The notes beneath the pieces were generated by a model. That model worked only from the letters and a program-made list of their open reading frames with translations. It was not told where the DNA came from and ran no database searches. Of a stretch of 64,000 nucleotides of DNA, positions 53,070-64,000 are shown piece after piece. Both the position numbers and the translations under genes were made by a program. Source of the stretch: Locusta migratoria (lineage: Eukaryota; Arthropoda; Insecta; Orthoptera; Acrididae); the NCBI GenBank assembly GCA_026315105.1, contig CM048744.1, positions 360,035,168 to 360,099,167 on the forward strand, in the 5' to 3' direction. The stretch's first letter is position 1. Each line of letters starts with the position of its first letter.

Positions 53070-54240
53070 TAGATTTGTTGTTGTTGTGGTCTGGTTTGAT
53101 GCAGCTTTCCACGCTATCCCGTCATGTGCAAGCCTCTTCTGAAAATACGAACGTCAACCTACATTTTTTTAATCTGCTTACTGTATTCGTCCCTCGTTCT
53201 CTCTCTACGATTTTTACCCCATACACTTCCTTCTAATGCTAAGTTGACGATTCGTTAATGTCTCAGAATGTGTTCCAAAAATCTATCCCTTAGTCAGAAT
53301 GTGCCAGGAACTCCTTTTCTCACCAGTTCGGTCAAGTACGTTCTGATTAGTAACGCGATCTACCCTTCTAATGTTCATCATTCGTCTGTAGCACCACATT
53401 TGAAAAACTTCTATTATCTTGTTGTCTGAACTCCTAATCGTCCATTTTTCACTCCCATGTAATGCTACACTCAAGACAAATGCTTTCAGAAAGGACCTTC
53501 TAACATTTAAACTAATATTGGATATCAACAAGTTTCGTTTATTCAAAAACGCTTTTCTTCCTACAGCCATTCTGCATTTTGCCTTCTTTACTTCGGTCAT
53601 CAGAAGTTATTTTACTACCCAAATAACAAAACTCATGTACTACTTTTATTGCCTCCTTACCAAATCTAATTCCTTCAGCATATCCTGATTTTTAACTCTA
53701 CATTCCATAATATTCTTGTTTTACTCCTGTTAATTTTCGCCTTATACTCTCCTTTCAAGACACTGTCCATTCTATTCAATTCCTCTTGCACATCCTTTGC
53801 TGTCTCTGTAAGTTTTTATTTCTTCTCCTTGAACTTTAATTCCCTCTCCAAATTTCTCCTTGCATTCGTTCACAGCTTGCTCAGTGTACAGACTGAACAA
53901 CACTGGGGGAGGGCTACAACCCTTTCTTACTTCCTTTCGACCTCTGCGTCCCTTTCATGCCCTTAGACTAATAACTGCTGTCTAGTTTTTGGATGAATAG
54001 AACTCTTCGTTCACTATATTTTACTCCTCCTACCTTCAGAATTTGAAAGAGTGTAATCCTGTCAACATTGTCAAATGCTTTCTCCAAATTTACAAATGTT
54101 AAAAACGTAGATTTGCCTATCTTCTCAGATAAGTCGTAATGTATTGCCTGCAAATGTGTTCCTACATTTCTCATTAAATCCAAACTGATCTTCCCCAAGG
54201 TTGGATTCCGCAAGTTTTTCCATTCGTCTATAAATTGAGC
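53070..54240 (-). pseudogene. LINE ORF2 with 3' tail (RT middle and C-terminus)
   Basis: Minus frames: FLTFVNLEKAFDNVDRITLF (motif A, 53968-54213) and KKAKCRMAVGRKAFLNKRNL, LKAFVLSVALHGSEKWTIRS, EVFQMWCYRRMMNIRRVDRV, TNQNVLDRTGEKR (53283-53600). The 3' end has AGCTGCATCAAACC-like sequence and GTTGTTGTTG. Same tail as 31780 and 47900. Motif C lies in frameshifted sequence near 53900. Confidence 0.75.
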
Positions 54241-54306
54241 CTCAAGATAAATGCAAAGTGCTGGGTTTACATAGAAAGAAAGAAAGATCCTTCGATCAGA
54301 GTTTCA

Positions 54307-54501
54307 AATGCTCAAATGTTTGTAGAGCTTATGGGACTTAACTGCGGTGTCATCAGACCCTAACTTACAAACTACTTATGAACTAACGTATACTAAAGAC
54401 AGCAACATCCATGCCCAAGGGCGGATTCGAATCCCCGACGGGGAACTCTCTCGCGCATCGAAGCATAGCGCCTCAATGCGCTCGGCCACTCCGCCACGGC
54501 G
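54307..54501 (-). repeat. SINE, older copy
   Basis: Minus copy with CATGCCCAAGGGCGGATTCG and GCGCTCGGCCACTCCGCCAC. Diverged from the main subfamilies; target duplication unclear. Confidence 0.8.
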
Positions 54502-54502
54502 T

Positions 54503-54790
54503 TGCTTCGATACAATATCTGGGAATAGACATACGGAGCTGTTTGAAATGTAATGACCATTCAAGTGGGTAAGGAAGATGCGACGCTGAGATTCACTGGA
54601 AGAATCCTTTGGGTATGTAGTCCGCCCAACGCTTGAATGTTGCTCACCAGTGTGAGATCCTTACAAGGTAGGGTCGATACCAGACATAGAGAAGATACAA
54701 CGGAGAGCAGAACTCTTCGTTGCAAAGTCATTTAGTAAGCGCAAAAGCGCCGCACGATTATTGCAAAACTCCTTTACCACATGTTACAAT
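54503..54790 (+). pseudogene. CR1-like LINE fragment (RT C-terminus)
   Basis: In mixed frames: QYLGIDIRS, GRILWVCSPPNA-like, TLECCSPV, DPYKVGSIPDIEKIQRRAEL and FVAKSF. This matches the 'EKVQRRATRFVLSRYRG' end of the family. Strongly decayed. Confidence 0.55.
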
Positions 54791-54979
54791 GAAGGACTGG
54801 CAATGAATTAATGAATAAAGATCGGTGTCTTGGCCTGGCTTCGAAGCCTTCAATTTTATATGTTTGATTTATACATCGAGACACAATGTGTCTCTGGACA
54901 TTGATTTATTATTTGATATTCATTAGGAGACACTGGAAGAGAGAAGTTCTGCATGGCGATACCGCTTTCTGTCTAACGA

Positions 54980-56262
54980 GGAGACCACACGGGTATCGGA
55001 TTATAGAACTTTTTTTTAAATATTTATGGCACGTGAAGTTCAGAACTTAACAGGCAACCAGCCAAAGCCATTCGACGCAACTCTCAAAATTTCTAGAGAA
55101 AATCGACTTTGAAGTTTTGCAGGTACTTATAAACAGGGGTTAGCTAATGACTCATCCCCACCCCCAAACTGCGACCAACCCCCCCCCCCCCGGCACCTGA
55201 GATATTAGATCCTGGATTCCTAGTTTATTGCCTATTAAAAATGGTTATACCATTTAATATTAAAATTACATACATTTTATTTCACGTTTTGTAGAGTGTT
55301 TTATAAAGCTCCTCCCTCCCTCTCTCCCTAGAAATGTCAGTGACGCAATTTGCGTCATGACCCCACCCCCTCGTATTGGCACCTCTGCTTATAACTACCA
55401 GTAATTAAAAGATTGGCAGCATCTGCAAATGGTAGCATTCTGGCGGTCGGTGGTTCGAATCTCGCCGTACCAGATTTTGATACTTACACAATTTTAATGC
55501 CTAATATTTTTACGAAAAATGCATGTCCGTTTGTGAATTATTAATTTTCTATATTTATAAAAGATTGTTAATAGTGATGGTTTCAATCAAGAAGCATAAC
55601 AAGTTACATATTTTACAGTATTGGCTTCACTATTAGTAGACGACGGATGTCTTAGATTGTTCAGTTTGTGAAGAGCTACGACGCTGTTTCTGGAAAGTCA
55701 TTTCCATAGGTACTAAGTGACGTCGAGGTTTTTCGGCTCGTCTACATATACATAAAAAACTGACACAACGCATGGTTTTAGAGATCCCAAAATGTTTTAA
55801 TTAACTGAATTTCAAATAGTGTAAATTTGTTCACATTATCCATGAAGTTACTCCTCGTACACAAGTTGGATTGGTTGGTTGGTTGCATGTTTAAATCAAT
55901 TATTATTGACAATCTTTTATAAAGTACAGAAAATTACGACTAACAAAAATACGTGCATTTTTCGTAAAATTTAATGTTAGACATTAAAATTGTGTGAGTA
56001 TTCGAACAAAAAGAAAAAAAGATGTCACAGCGGGATTCGAACCATCGGCCGTATGGATGTAACGCCACCGGAACTACACCGAAAGTAGTTGCGGCTCTTT
56101 TAATTATTGGTAGTTATAGGTACTTGCAAAACTTCAAAGTCGATTTACTCGAGAATTTTTTAGAGTTGCGTCGAATAGATTTGTCTGCTTGTTATTTGAG
56201 TTCTGAACTTCACGTACCATAAATATAAAAAAATTCTAAAATGCGATACCCACATGGTCTCC
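54980..56262. mobile_element. Large inverted-repeat element with tRNA-like motif in each arm
   Basis: GGAGACCACACGGGTATC on the left mirrors GATACCCACATGGTCTCC on the right. Homology continues through TATTTATGGCACGTGAAGTT and CTAGAGAAAATCGACTTTGA (left) to their complements at 56120-56225. Each arm has a B-box-like GGTTCGAATC (left 55452; right, reversed, near 56033-56042). No transposase seen. A hAT MITE interrupts the left arm. Confidence 0.7.
55134..55387. mobile_element. hAT MITE in the left arm
   Basis: CAGGGGTTAGC ... GGCACCTCTG ends, with CTTATAAA at 55126-55133 and CTTATAAC at 55388-55395 (7 of 8 bp). 254 bp, C-rich interior, no coding. Confidence 0.75.
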
Positions 56263-56910
56263 TTTTAAAGGTCACTACACACGTTTCGATTTATCTTCCG
56301 ACCAACCAACTGACCAACTTACCAACCAAATTGGTAGCAGCCTACACACGTTCCGACCAACTGCACGCAGCGATTGCAGCGCCTCCCTGTACTGTAGTGT
56401 CCGTTTGTCGAACTGTTTTTGTTTTCGCATGTTCGCTGTTCAGACAGCAGACGATCGCTGACAGGAAGTTGGTCGGGTAGCGTTACACACGGTACAATTT
56501 ATCGGAAGGCCGATAAATTAGTCCCGACAAATCTAAACGTGTTTAGGATCCGTAAGTTCACAGAGCGTACGTTTTTTCGAGCAGTTTCCCTCTTACGTAG
56601 TCTCGCGAAACAACCACAAGGATAAAATCAGAGAGACTGGAGCTCACACGAAGATACACCGGCAGTAGGTTTTCCCCGCTAACCGTACGCGACGGTAGTT
56701 TAGAAAAACTTGATTGTACATGACCGCGACAATGGTTGAGTAGTATGGTGACACATACGTGCCGTACTCCGCCGTGCCATCGTTCTTGTATAAGACGCTA
56801 ACACATCTGTTAGCAGCCAGCTAATAGCCCTAATGCGTATCCTAACGGACATGGATGGAAATGTCCTCTGGTTCTAACTGGAATTCACGCAACGTGATAA
56901 TTTCAAGGAA
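56263..56910. other. Unrecognised sequence
   Basis: Contains short direct repeats of ACCAACC and CACTACACACG/GTTACACACGG that look like a decayed transposon end region. No protein recognised. Confidence 0.35.
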
Positions 56911-56918
56911 AAACATCG

Positions 56919-57120
56919 CCGGCCGCAGTAGCCGAGGGGACTGAGGCGCTTCAGTCACGGTCTGCACGGACACTACGGTCGGGGGTTCGAATCCCCCCTC
57001 GGGCATGGATATTTGTGCCGTCCTTAGGATTAGCTAGTTCATAAGTAGTTTGTACGTTTAGGGACTGATGACCCCGTAGTTAAGTCCCATAAGCTATACA
57101 AACATTTAAACATTTTTTTT
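56919..57120 (+). repeat. SINE (first subfamily), full length
   Basis: CGGCCGCAGTAGCCGAGGGG head, B-box, ATTAGCTAGTTCATAAGTAG body. The duplication AAACATCG lies at 56911-56918 and 57121-57128. Confidence 0.92.
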
Positions 57121-57128
57121 AAACATCG

Positions 57129-57612
57129 ATTCAGTTGTATGGCCACTCTTGCCACACCCACAGTACCTCCCCGGTCCTCTTCTAAGTGTAGATGGGCTAT
57201 AAAAATTGCAATATTGTCGACAGTATAGCGAGAAAATGTCGACTGGCAACAATGCAGCCACGTGTATTGCAATCACAGCAACGACAGCATACCGGCATCT
57301 ATTGCACAGCAATATTTGCCGCAACAAATTTCCGGGCCAGAAGTGTTTGCACAGGACTACATTATTTCACACAAAATCCACGAGTGCGAGGTTATAGAAG
57401 TTAGTGCGGGTTTCCTACTTTTACATGAAAAAAGTAATAATTTCAGTCGAAACAAAAACAAGAGAAACTATCTTTTTTATCGTTTCTGTATTTATACATA
57501 CTGCTTTCTACGTTCTACAACTCAGGGGGTAGATGTATTTGCATTAATAAATAAAATGGTTTTGTCATTTTACCTCTTTTCGATTGCTGACAGAACAAAA
57601 TCACATTTGGAT
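57129..57612. other. Unrecognised sequence
   Basis: A 160-codon frame begins at 57262 and runs into the next SINE. It contains runs of Tyr, Phe and Asn and no recognisable domain. Parts may belong to the same decayed element as 56263-56910. Confidence 0.35.
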
Positions 57613-57619
57613 GGCAACT

Positions 57620-57822
57620 GCCGGCCGCAGTGGCCGAATGGTCTGCGGCGTGCCAGTCGCGGTCTGCACGGCCGCTGCGGTTGGTTGTTTGAATCCCTCC
57701 CCCCTTCGGGCATGGATGTTTGTGCCGTGTTTAGTATAAGCTAGTTTATAAGTAGTTTGTAAGTTTAGGGACTGATGACCTCGTAGTTAAGTCCCATAAG
57801 CTCTACAAACATTTGAACATTT
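57620..57822 (+). repeat. SINE (first subfamily variant)
   Basis: Head CCGGCCGCAGTGGCCGAATG; B-box changed to GGTTGTTTGAATCCC; tail ACAAACATTTGAACATTT. GGCAAC at both borders is the likely duplication. Confidence 0.88.
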
Positions 57823-57828
57823 GGCAAC

Positions 57829-58721
57829 AACTGTGAAAAAATTTTCCTCTAATACAAACACTGTAAGCGCGCAAACTTTCGTATGAACAAAAACGAAACG
57901 ATAATGTTTCCGCTCAGACACGAGACTGCAGTGCTGTCGGCAAGAGAAACACGAAAAATAGTTGAGAGGGAGAGGGAAGCATTTACAAACAAGGACAGAG
58001 ATAGGTATTGTCTTGCAATACGAAGTGTTCTCTATCCTCCATGGACTACATGACCATCCTCAGGCAGTACCTCGGCAACTACCTGAAACATCAGCAATAT
58101 TGACCATCCATATGCTGTATATCGCAGTCATATTGCGAAAATGTTTGTGGCAATGCAATTTCGTCCAAATATTTCGGTAAAACATTGCCAATCTAAACGT
58201 ACCTTAAGATGCTCACACTATATGTACACAGTTCCGACTGCACTGATGGCACTGAATTATAAACATGTAGTTGCGTTATAAAAACGAGAATTTCCCCGCT
58301 GCACTATTATTTAGACTGTTACAAAAAATGCCTTGAAAGTACATCATCTTTCATTATATAGGAATATCATCAAAAATAAAGGGAAATCTACTAAATCATT
58401 TACCTCTTGTTCGAGGTATAGACACTCACTTTTACGATCGCCGATTACAGTGCCTTAAAAAGTTCGGGATGGTTTTGCTTGAAAAGTGCCGAAAGTAGTA
58501 GGAAACAGGTGTTTCAAAGTGCTGACTACACCATTTCATGGCTTCTTAGTTTTTCAGTTTACTTGGATTCGGAAGTTTAAAGTGGAGTTTCCATGTCGGC
58601 GGCCGCTGTTTGACTTGTAGATGCTGGTAGCAACGCGATGAATGAGAGGAGGCGAATGATCTTTACATTTGTCGCTTTGTAAACAGTTCATTGTTGTGGG
58701 CATGATTTAGATCAGGTATCT
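57829..58721. other. Unrecognised sequence
   Basis: No gene or element end recognised. Confidence 0.35.
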
Positions 58722-59395
58722 ACATGGGGCAAAAATTGGCAATTGACCCTTGATGATAAGTGCAATGTCGTCCATATGACCACTAAAAGAAATCCGTTAA
58801 ACTTCAGTTACACGATAAATCACTGAAACTTAAGAGGCCGTAAATTCAACTAAATACCTAGGAGAAACAATCATGAACAACTTAAATTGGAAAGAACACA
58901 TAGAAAATATTGTAGGGAAGGCGAACCAAAGACTACGTTTCATTGGCAGGGCACGTGGAAAATGCGACAATTCTACTAAAGAAACTGTCTACATTACACT
59001 TGTGCGACCTATTTTGGAGTATTGCTGCACATTGTGGGATCCACACCAAGTGGAACTGACGGACGATTAAGAAAAAATTCAGAGAAGGGCAGCTCATTTT
59101 GTATTTTCGCGATATAGGGGGGTGATTGCCACGGAAATGATGCACGAGTTGGGGTAGAAATCATTAAAAAAATGCTTTATTTATTGCAGCGCGATATATT
59201 TGCGAAACTTCTTTCACCAAATTTCTCTTCAGAATGAGAACATGTATTATTAGCACCCACCTACATAGGGACACATCATGATAAAATAAGAGATATAAGA
59301 TCGAAAACAGAAAGATTTAGGTATTCCTTTTTCCCCGATGACCCACTGCCGTCCACTTTAAAGCGATTTACAGAGTATCCATGTAGATATCGATG
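58722..59395 (+). pseudogene. CR1-like LINE, RT C-terminus and 3' UTR
   Basis: MNNLNWKEHIENIVGKANQR, RLRFIGRARGKCDNS and TVYITLVRPILEYCCTLWDP (58873-59070), then decayed QRRAA-like sequence and the 3' end at ATCCATGTAGATATCGATG. 5'-truncated; the 3' boundary agrees with the other + copies. Confidence 0.8.
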
Positions 59396-60579
59396 CAGAT
59401 TATGTTTTACGCGTAATATCCCAAACCTGCTAATAAATCGTGAACTGAAAAATTACAACGCGAACCAGTCACTATATGAGCGTTACAGTTTGTTCGATAT
59501 ACAAATACATCATTAAGAAGCCTTGTCTTCAATACAAAACGCTTTCTTCAACTTAATTTGTTCTTTAAAACGTCGAAAACATGGAGCAATTTTCTACGAA
59601 TGTGACACGACTTTTGATTATGTTGTTGCTCCGTTCAGTAGATTAAATATCCTCGTAAAACGAGGATACTTACTTACTTACTTACTACGCCGTAAGTAAA
59701 ATTTAACTCTGTATTCTTTACACAATGAAAAAATGTAAAGTTGCATTCTTATTGGCTGTCTGAACGCAACGCTATGTATGTTTTGTTTGTTAATAATTAA
59801 TTATTTATTTACTAAATTTGAACGTATGTTTTGTGCATTTCTTATTCTTTCTTACTTTGTCCTCCGTTTTGGAGCTGTTTGTCCTCGTTTTCTTACAATT
59901 GCGTCAGGTCACCGTAACTATATGCGAGGATTACAATGGCTTTAAAAGTAAGAAAAGGTTTTGCGCTGTGTTTCATTTCCAGTGACAGGAAAATACTGAA
60001 TTTAGTGGGAAAGCGGTTTATTAAATTGCGTAGTTTCTTGTACGAAGATACTTGTTAATCTCTGTACCACTCACGCGAAATAAATGTTATTTAAATCTGA
60101 TTAGACTGACGAGGGACGTTTCGTGAAAGAGAGGCATTGTTATAATCTAGTCCATAGATCTCGATCTTTAGATAGGGCGGGTGGTGCTGTGGGAAAAGGA
60201 GTGGTAAGGAAAAATGGATTGCACATTACAACACTATAGACCTTTTTGACATCGTGAATCTTCCCTTTCCGGCTTTTCGTGTCTTGTATTTGCATCGAAT
60301 ACTCTGAAATCTGTGCAAGCAAGTCCCTGTAGTAGTTTATGTTCTCCTCAAGGAGGTAGAAAAGGTTACGTTGCAGGTCTTGGTACAATAGTGTCCGAAG
60401 TAAGCACCGTCAGTTTCGACAGCGCTAAAGCTGATCAAGCTTCTGTAAAATGTTCGTAAGATGATTGTTGTTCCCTCTCCGCATTGCTGCAGTGTACAGA
60501 GCTGCCACTATCCTTAACATGTTAGATAATAATATTTTAATTGATTCAACTGTTGGTTCTTGGTAAAAGAAACACTCTT
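59396..60579. other. Unrecognised AT-rich sequence
   Basis: A short (TTAC)n microsatellite occurs at about 59669-59687. An 82-codon minus frame at 60140-60388 is unrecognised. Confidence 0.35.
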
Positions 60580-61260
60580 TAACCTTGTATCACAAACTTT
60601 ATTGTGACAAAAGCAGATAAAGGTGGGACAATAGGGTTGTTAAATAAAACAGATTATGTAAGCAAGGTGGAAAATTTTTGCAGTCAGTGCAGTTACAAAA
60701 ACTACACAAAGATCCAACAGCAAGATACAATGATCAGGCTAAGAAGTTAGTAAACAAGTGCTCCAACATATTTCCTTTAATATGTGTCTAAATGTATTCT
60801 ACAAATGAATGCCACGGCTCCTCATCTGTATGGCTTACCCAAGCTCCACAAACCAGTAGTGCCAATTCGTCCAGTCGTATCTGCAATACAAGCACCACTG
60901 CACAATATTGCCAGGAAGATCAACACTATCTTCGGGGAAAATCTGAACTTTAAAGAGAAATATAGCATTAAGAACAGTTTAGACTCAGGAAACAAATTAA
61001 CAGATGTTAAAATTCCAACAAATGCAAAACTATAGTCTCTTTTGATGTACAAAGCTTTTTTCTGAAGCATCCCAGTGAAAGATTGTATTGATATTGTGTC
61101 ACAGTCATTGTATTTACAGAAAATTAACCGAGAGGAACAGCTGAGCATAATTAGTACAGTTGAATGCTATTATAATCAATTACATGGTCTTGCAATGGGC
61201 TCGCCTTTATGCTAGCAGAAATGTTTATGGAGACTGAGTTTCTTAAGATTGAACAATTGG
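60580..61260 (+). pseudogene. Penelope-like element reverse transcriptase, N-terminal half
   Basis: ATAPHLYGLPKLHKPVVPIR and PVVSAIQAPLHNIARKINTI (60784-61035), NSLDSGNKLTDVKIPTN, then a frame change to a SLLMYKAFF block (in place of 'SFDVxSLFT'), and YYNQLHGLAMGSPL (motif B, 61170-61215). These are the hallmark 'LYGLPKxHK / PIV / AMGSPL' blocks of PLE RTs. The thumb, GIY-YIG and termini are not seen. Confidence 0.8.
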
Positions 61261-62375
61261 CAAAACATTTGCTTATGGTTAGAAATGAGTAGCAGAGACG
61301 ATTCCTAAATAGTTGGACTGGAAGTGGAGAAGACGTGTCGTGGCTGGCTCGTTCACCAGACTTTGCAGTGAAACAAGCCCTATATGTGTTAACTAACTCG
61401 GGACTTCTTCTCCGTGGACTGATACCATCACAAAAAAATTAATAAAATATATAACCATTCTTGATTAAATAAATTCATACTAAAGTCTTTGCAGGTTATT
61501 TAAGGAATACTAAGTCATATTAAAAATTCTTTCCTGACTCCATCAAAATAATCACCTCATCCAGAATTAATTTTGTTATCTCTCAAAATTCGTAATGAAT
61601 ATTAAAGTCAAAGAAGTTATATTACTTGCGCAACCCACTCGCACAAAATATTTTCAAAGTTTGCACAAACACAACTCACAGTTCAACTCCGTTATGAAAG
61701 TCCAAACAAAATTATATTATTCGTCAGTAATAAATAGTTGCATCGAAATATATCAATCAATTGATAACACATTATAAATTTAAATTAATCTTGAGATAAA
61801 CTTTCGACGAAATCATATATTTCAATTCCCAATTACATAAAATTAATCAAAATGTTCAAATAAGATCAATAATACTTCATGAATACAGATTCAGAACTGA
61901 ACTATTTTTTTAACATTATCAACAATTTAAAAAATTCGACCTCAATGTGCAACAGCCAGTGATCTCTATATACCTGGATGTTGAATTTCAGTTGCCTGAG
62001 CGTGCCAGCCATACATGTTCATATTTCGTTTCTTGCCAAATTCAAATATCGCTGTTATGAAGTATTGCAAGAATACGAGAAGAAAATACGTTTCGATTAT
62101 GCTTCCATATTAGCCTGTTGAATCGCCTATTGACGTAAATTTCAAATCAAGAGGTAAGCAAGCAATTGTTTGTCACGTAATAACTAATGAGAAATCGTAT
62201 GCCAAATTTAAATATGGTGGACAATGCGAAAATGCGTGCAAAACATCTGAATGTGCAGACACGCTGTAGTTGTACGTTCAGACACCAGAGTTATACATCC
62301 ATTTTGTATAGAGCACAGACGTATATCACTAGACTGGCAAAGGTCCATCTGTGAAAGAAGCCTGACGCCACCATC
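61261..62375. other. Unrecognised AT-rich sequence
   Basis: No domain or element end recognised. A frame of 60 codons at 61595 is not convincing. Confidence 0.35.
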
Positions 62376-62383
62376 TTGCCTCA

Positions 62384-62452
62384 CAGTGGCGTAACTATGG
62401 GGAGGGGGGGATGAGGGGAATAGAACCCCCCCCCCCCAGAACCCTCCACCCA

Positions 62453-62499
<47 letters not shown>

Positions 62500-62728
62500 T
62501 GAGAGAGAGAGAAGAAAAAGAAAAAAGAAATCGTATGACAGCAATCTGGTAAAGGTAAAGATTGGAAACTTGGGGTGTTTTACCATAAGCTTTCATTGGA
62601 TGGGAGTGAATTAGTTTCTTCAACGGAAGTAGTAGATGATAGTCTGTCTGGAAACTGACTAAAATTTTCCTCGTCAAGCAGATATATCCCCCCCCCCCCC
62701 CCAAAGCCAAGTCCTAGTTACGCCACTG
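62384..62728. mobile_element. hAT MITE with exact 8-bp target duplication
   Basis: CAGTGGCGTAACTA and TAGTTACGCCACTG ends. TTGCCTCA at 62376-62383 and 62729-62736. Inside are C-runs and a run of about 43 A at 62454-62496; the long Lys or Phe frames are translations of that run. Confidence 0.92.
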
Positions 62729-62736
62729 TTGCCTCA

Positions 62737-64000
62737 CCTCACGTCAAAAAGTTTCCGTACGCCACTACTATGATCTTCTGATACGATATGACATAGTAAG
62801 CTGTACTAGTTGGTTTGCACATGATTTGCATTTGAGCCAATACTTCCGCAATAACTGAATTTAACACATATGCGTACAATGTCAAATCGCGTGAGTTTGT
62901 TGTCAATAATGTGACTTTGCCATTAGCCAGTCGCGTGACAATGCATATGTTTCGTCATTAAGTCTTCGTTTACGAGGGCAATTACTTTTACTGAGCGAAC
63001 GAGGGTACATACAGGAACTTGTCAGCCATAGAACAGGAACAGAATTATTTCTTTACGTACTTCATCGTCTGTACGAAACACTAATTAAGTCACACGGTGA
63101 GGATTTCTAAGAATATTAACATTCTGGCGAGGGCTTTCTACTGTTTTGTTGATGTTGCCAACATAATCATACGAGGCGCCGGGATGGTAAGTAGATTTTT
63201 CCGTTACTGTACTTACAGTTAAAGCAGACGGTAATTATCCGGAAAAGACTCCGAAGAATATAGATATCTGTTGTCCAAGACAAATAGCACATTTATAACG
63301 GTAATACTATTATAAGAAAAGCTGAAGTTGATCGAAAGTGGTAACTGATTAATATAAACAGGAAATGCGACTCATTAGTGTGTGTGTCAAAGCAGACTGT
63401 AGATTTAGTAAGAATTCTCAAAAGTAGAAGAATACGTGTTATCCACGATAAAAAACACTTTTGTGATGACCATACTACTGAATGAAAATCCGAAGTTGAA
63501 TGAACTGATACAAATTAATAATAACAGCAAATAAATGCATTTCATTACTGTATGTGTCAAAGCTTACGCCAATTGAAAAAAATTACAGCCATGTACAACA
63601 TACGAATTCCGATAAGTCTAAAAACAGCGAAGCTACGTCAATTCATTGGTATTTTTACGACAGATTTCTGTAGCAACACAAACGACTGCTTATACGTTTG
63701 TAGTATATAAATATGGCGGCGAGACTTCTCTAAGACCAATGATACTGTATATGGCATTGCCAGTCTAGTACTATATGTCTGTGGTGTGGAGATCAACGGC
63801 AACGGCAAACACCAGGCAGTGACCAGATACATATGTCGTCAGCGGAGAAACTTCGACGGTGTGCCGCTGTGTAGTCGATGTAGAACATGCAACAGATAAA
63901 ATCAAACGTATTTCACAAAGATATTGTTCTAAATACTATTAAAATATCATGACAAACATAATAAACACATTATTAATCAAGAAATTCTACAGCAAAACTG
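62737..64000. other. Unrecognised sequence
   Basis: AT-rich to mixed. No host exon, transposon end or RNA motif recognised up to the end of the window. Confidence 0.35.

Noticed and set aside
62381..62710. Long Phe-run and Lys-run proteins
   Set aside because: Translations of a 43-A tract inside a hAT MITE; the same applies to the T tract at 8897-8938.
1..64000. CRISPR arrays, Shine-Dalgarno sites, operons, bacterial terminators
   Set aside because: The window is insect nuclear DNA with spliced exons and retroelements; no regularly spaced repeats of CRISPR type exist.

Overview
The window is animal nuclear DNA from an insect, most likely an orthopteran or related polyneopteran (inferred from the tRNA-derived SINEs and CR1-like LINEs, which look like families familiar from grasshopper-type genomes; not tested by search). 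It has no bacterial-style operons, no CRISPR array and no convincing free-standing tRNA or rRNA gene. Almost everything is intron or intergenic DNA filled with nested, decayed transposable elements.

The only host gene I can support is an ionotropic receptor (IR; variant ionotropic glutamate receptor), most like Ir21a, on the + strand. Three internal exons are visible: 24456-24626 (end of ligand-binding lobe S1), 29336-29577 (first membrane segment and pore loop) and 47096-47236 (last channel helix and start of lobe S2). Their splice sites and codon phases fit exactly: the A/B junction rebuilds an Arg codon and the B/C junction a Gly codon. The introns are 4,709 and 17,518 bp, and the gene runs off both sides, so the whole window is probably one stretch of a very large gene.

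Layout: 1-5.4 kb, nested SINEs, an LTR-retrotransposon remnant, a hAT transposon, a Penelope-like terminal fragment with a hammerhead-like motif and a LINE C-terminus. 5.4-7.4 kb, unrecognised. 7.4-16.6 kb, CR1-like LINE copies on both strands, one beside a Helitron. 16.6-19 kb, mostly unrecognised. 19-24.3 kb, a cluster of fold-back elements, a mariner inside a Tc1-like element and a Penelope-like element (PLE) with inverted ends. 24.4-29.6 kb, receptor exons A and B separated by hAT, LINE, SINE and mariner debris. 29.7-31.8 kb, a LINE carrying three SINEs. 33.2-34.8 kb, an 812-bp palindrome and a small palindromic element, both with hammerhead-like cores. 35-43.4 kb, LINEs, SINEs and two related Helitrons. 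43.6-47 kb, two further tRNA-derived repeat families, a fold-back element, a LINE, a PLE fragment and exon C. 47.3-54.8 kb, a Tc1 inside a SINE, the best-preserved CR1-like LINE and further LINE fragments. 55-64 kb, a large inverted-repeat element, SINEs, a PLE reverse-transcriptase remnant, a hAT MITE and long unrecognised AT-rich stretches.

The most notable pattern is the repeated occurrence, in at least seven places and both orientations, of a hammerhead-ribozyme core (CTGANGA, helix II, GAAA, short self-complementary helix III, cleavage triplet). It lies in Penelope-like termini and in palindromic fold-back elements. The copies at 33.3-33.8 kb appear structurally complete on both strands. 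About twenty SINE copies, many with clean target-site duplications, give a readable insertion order.
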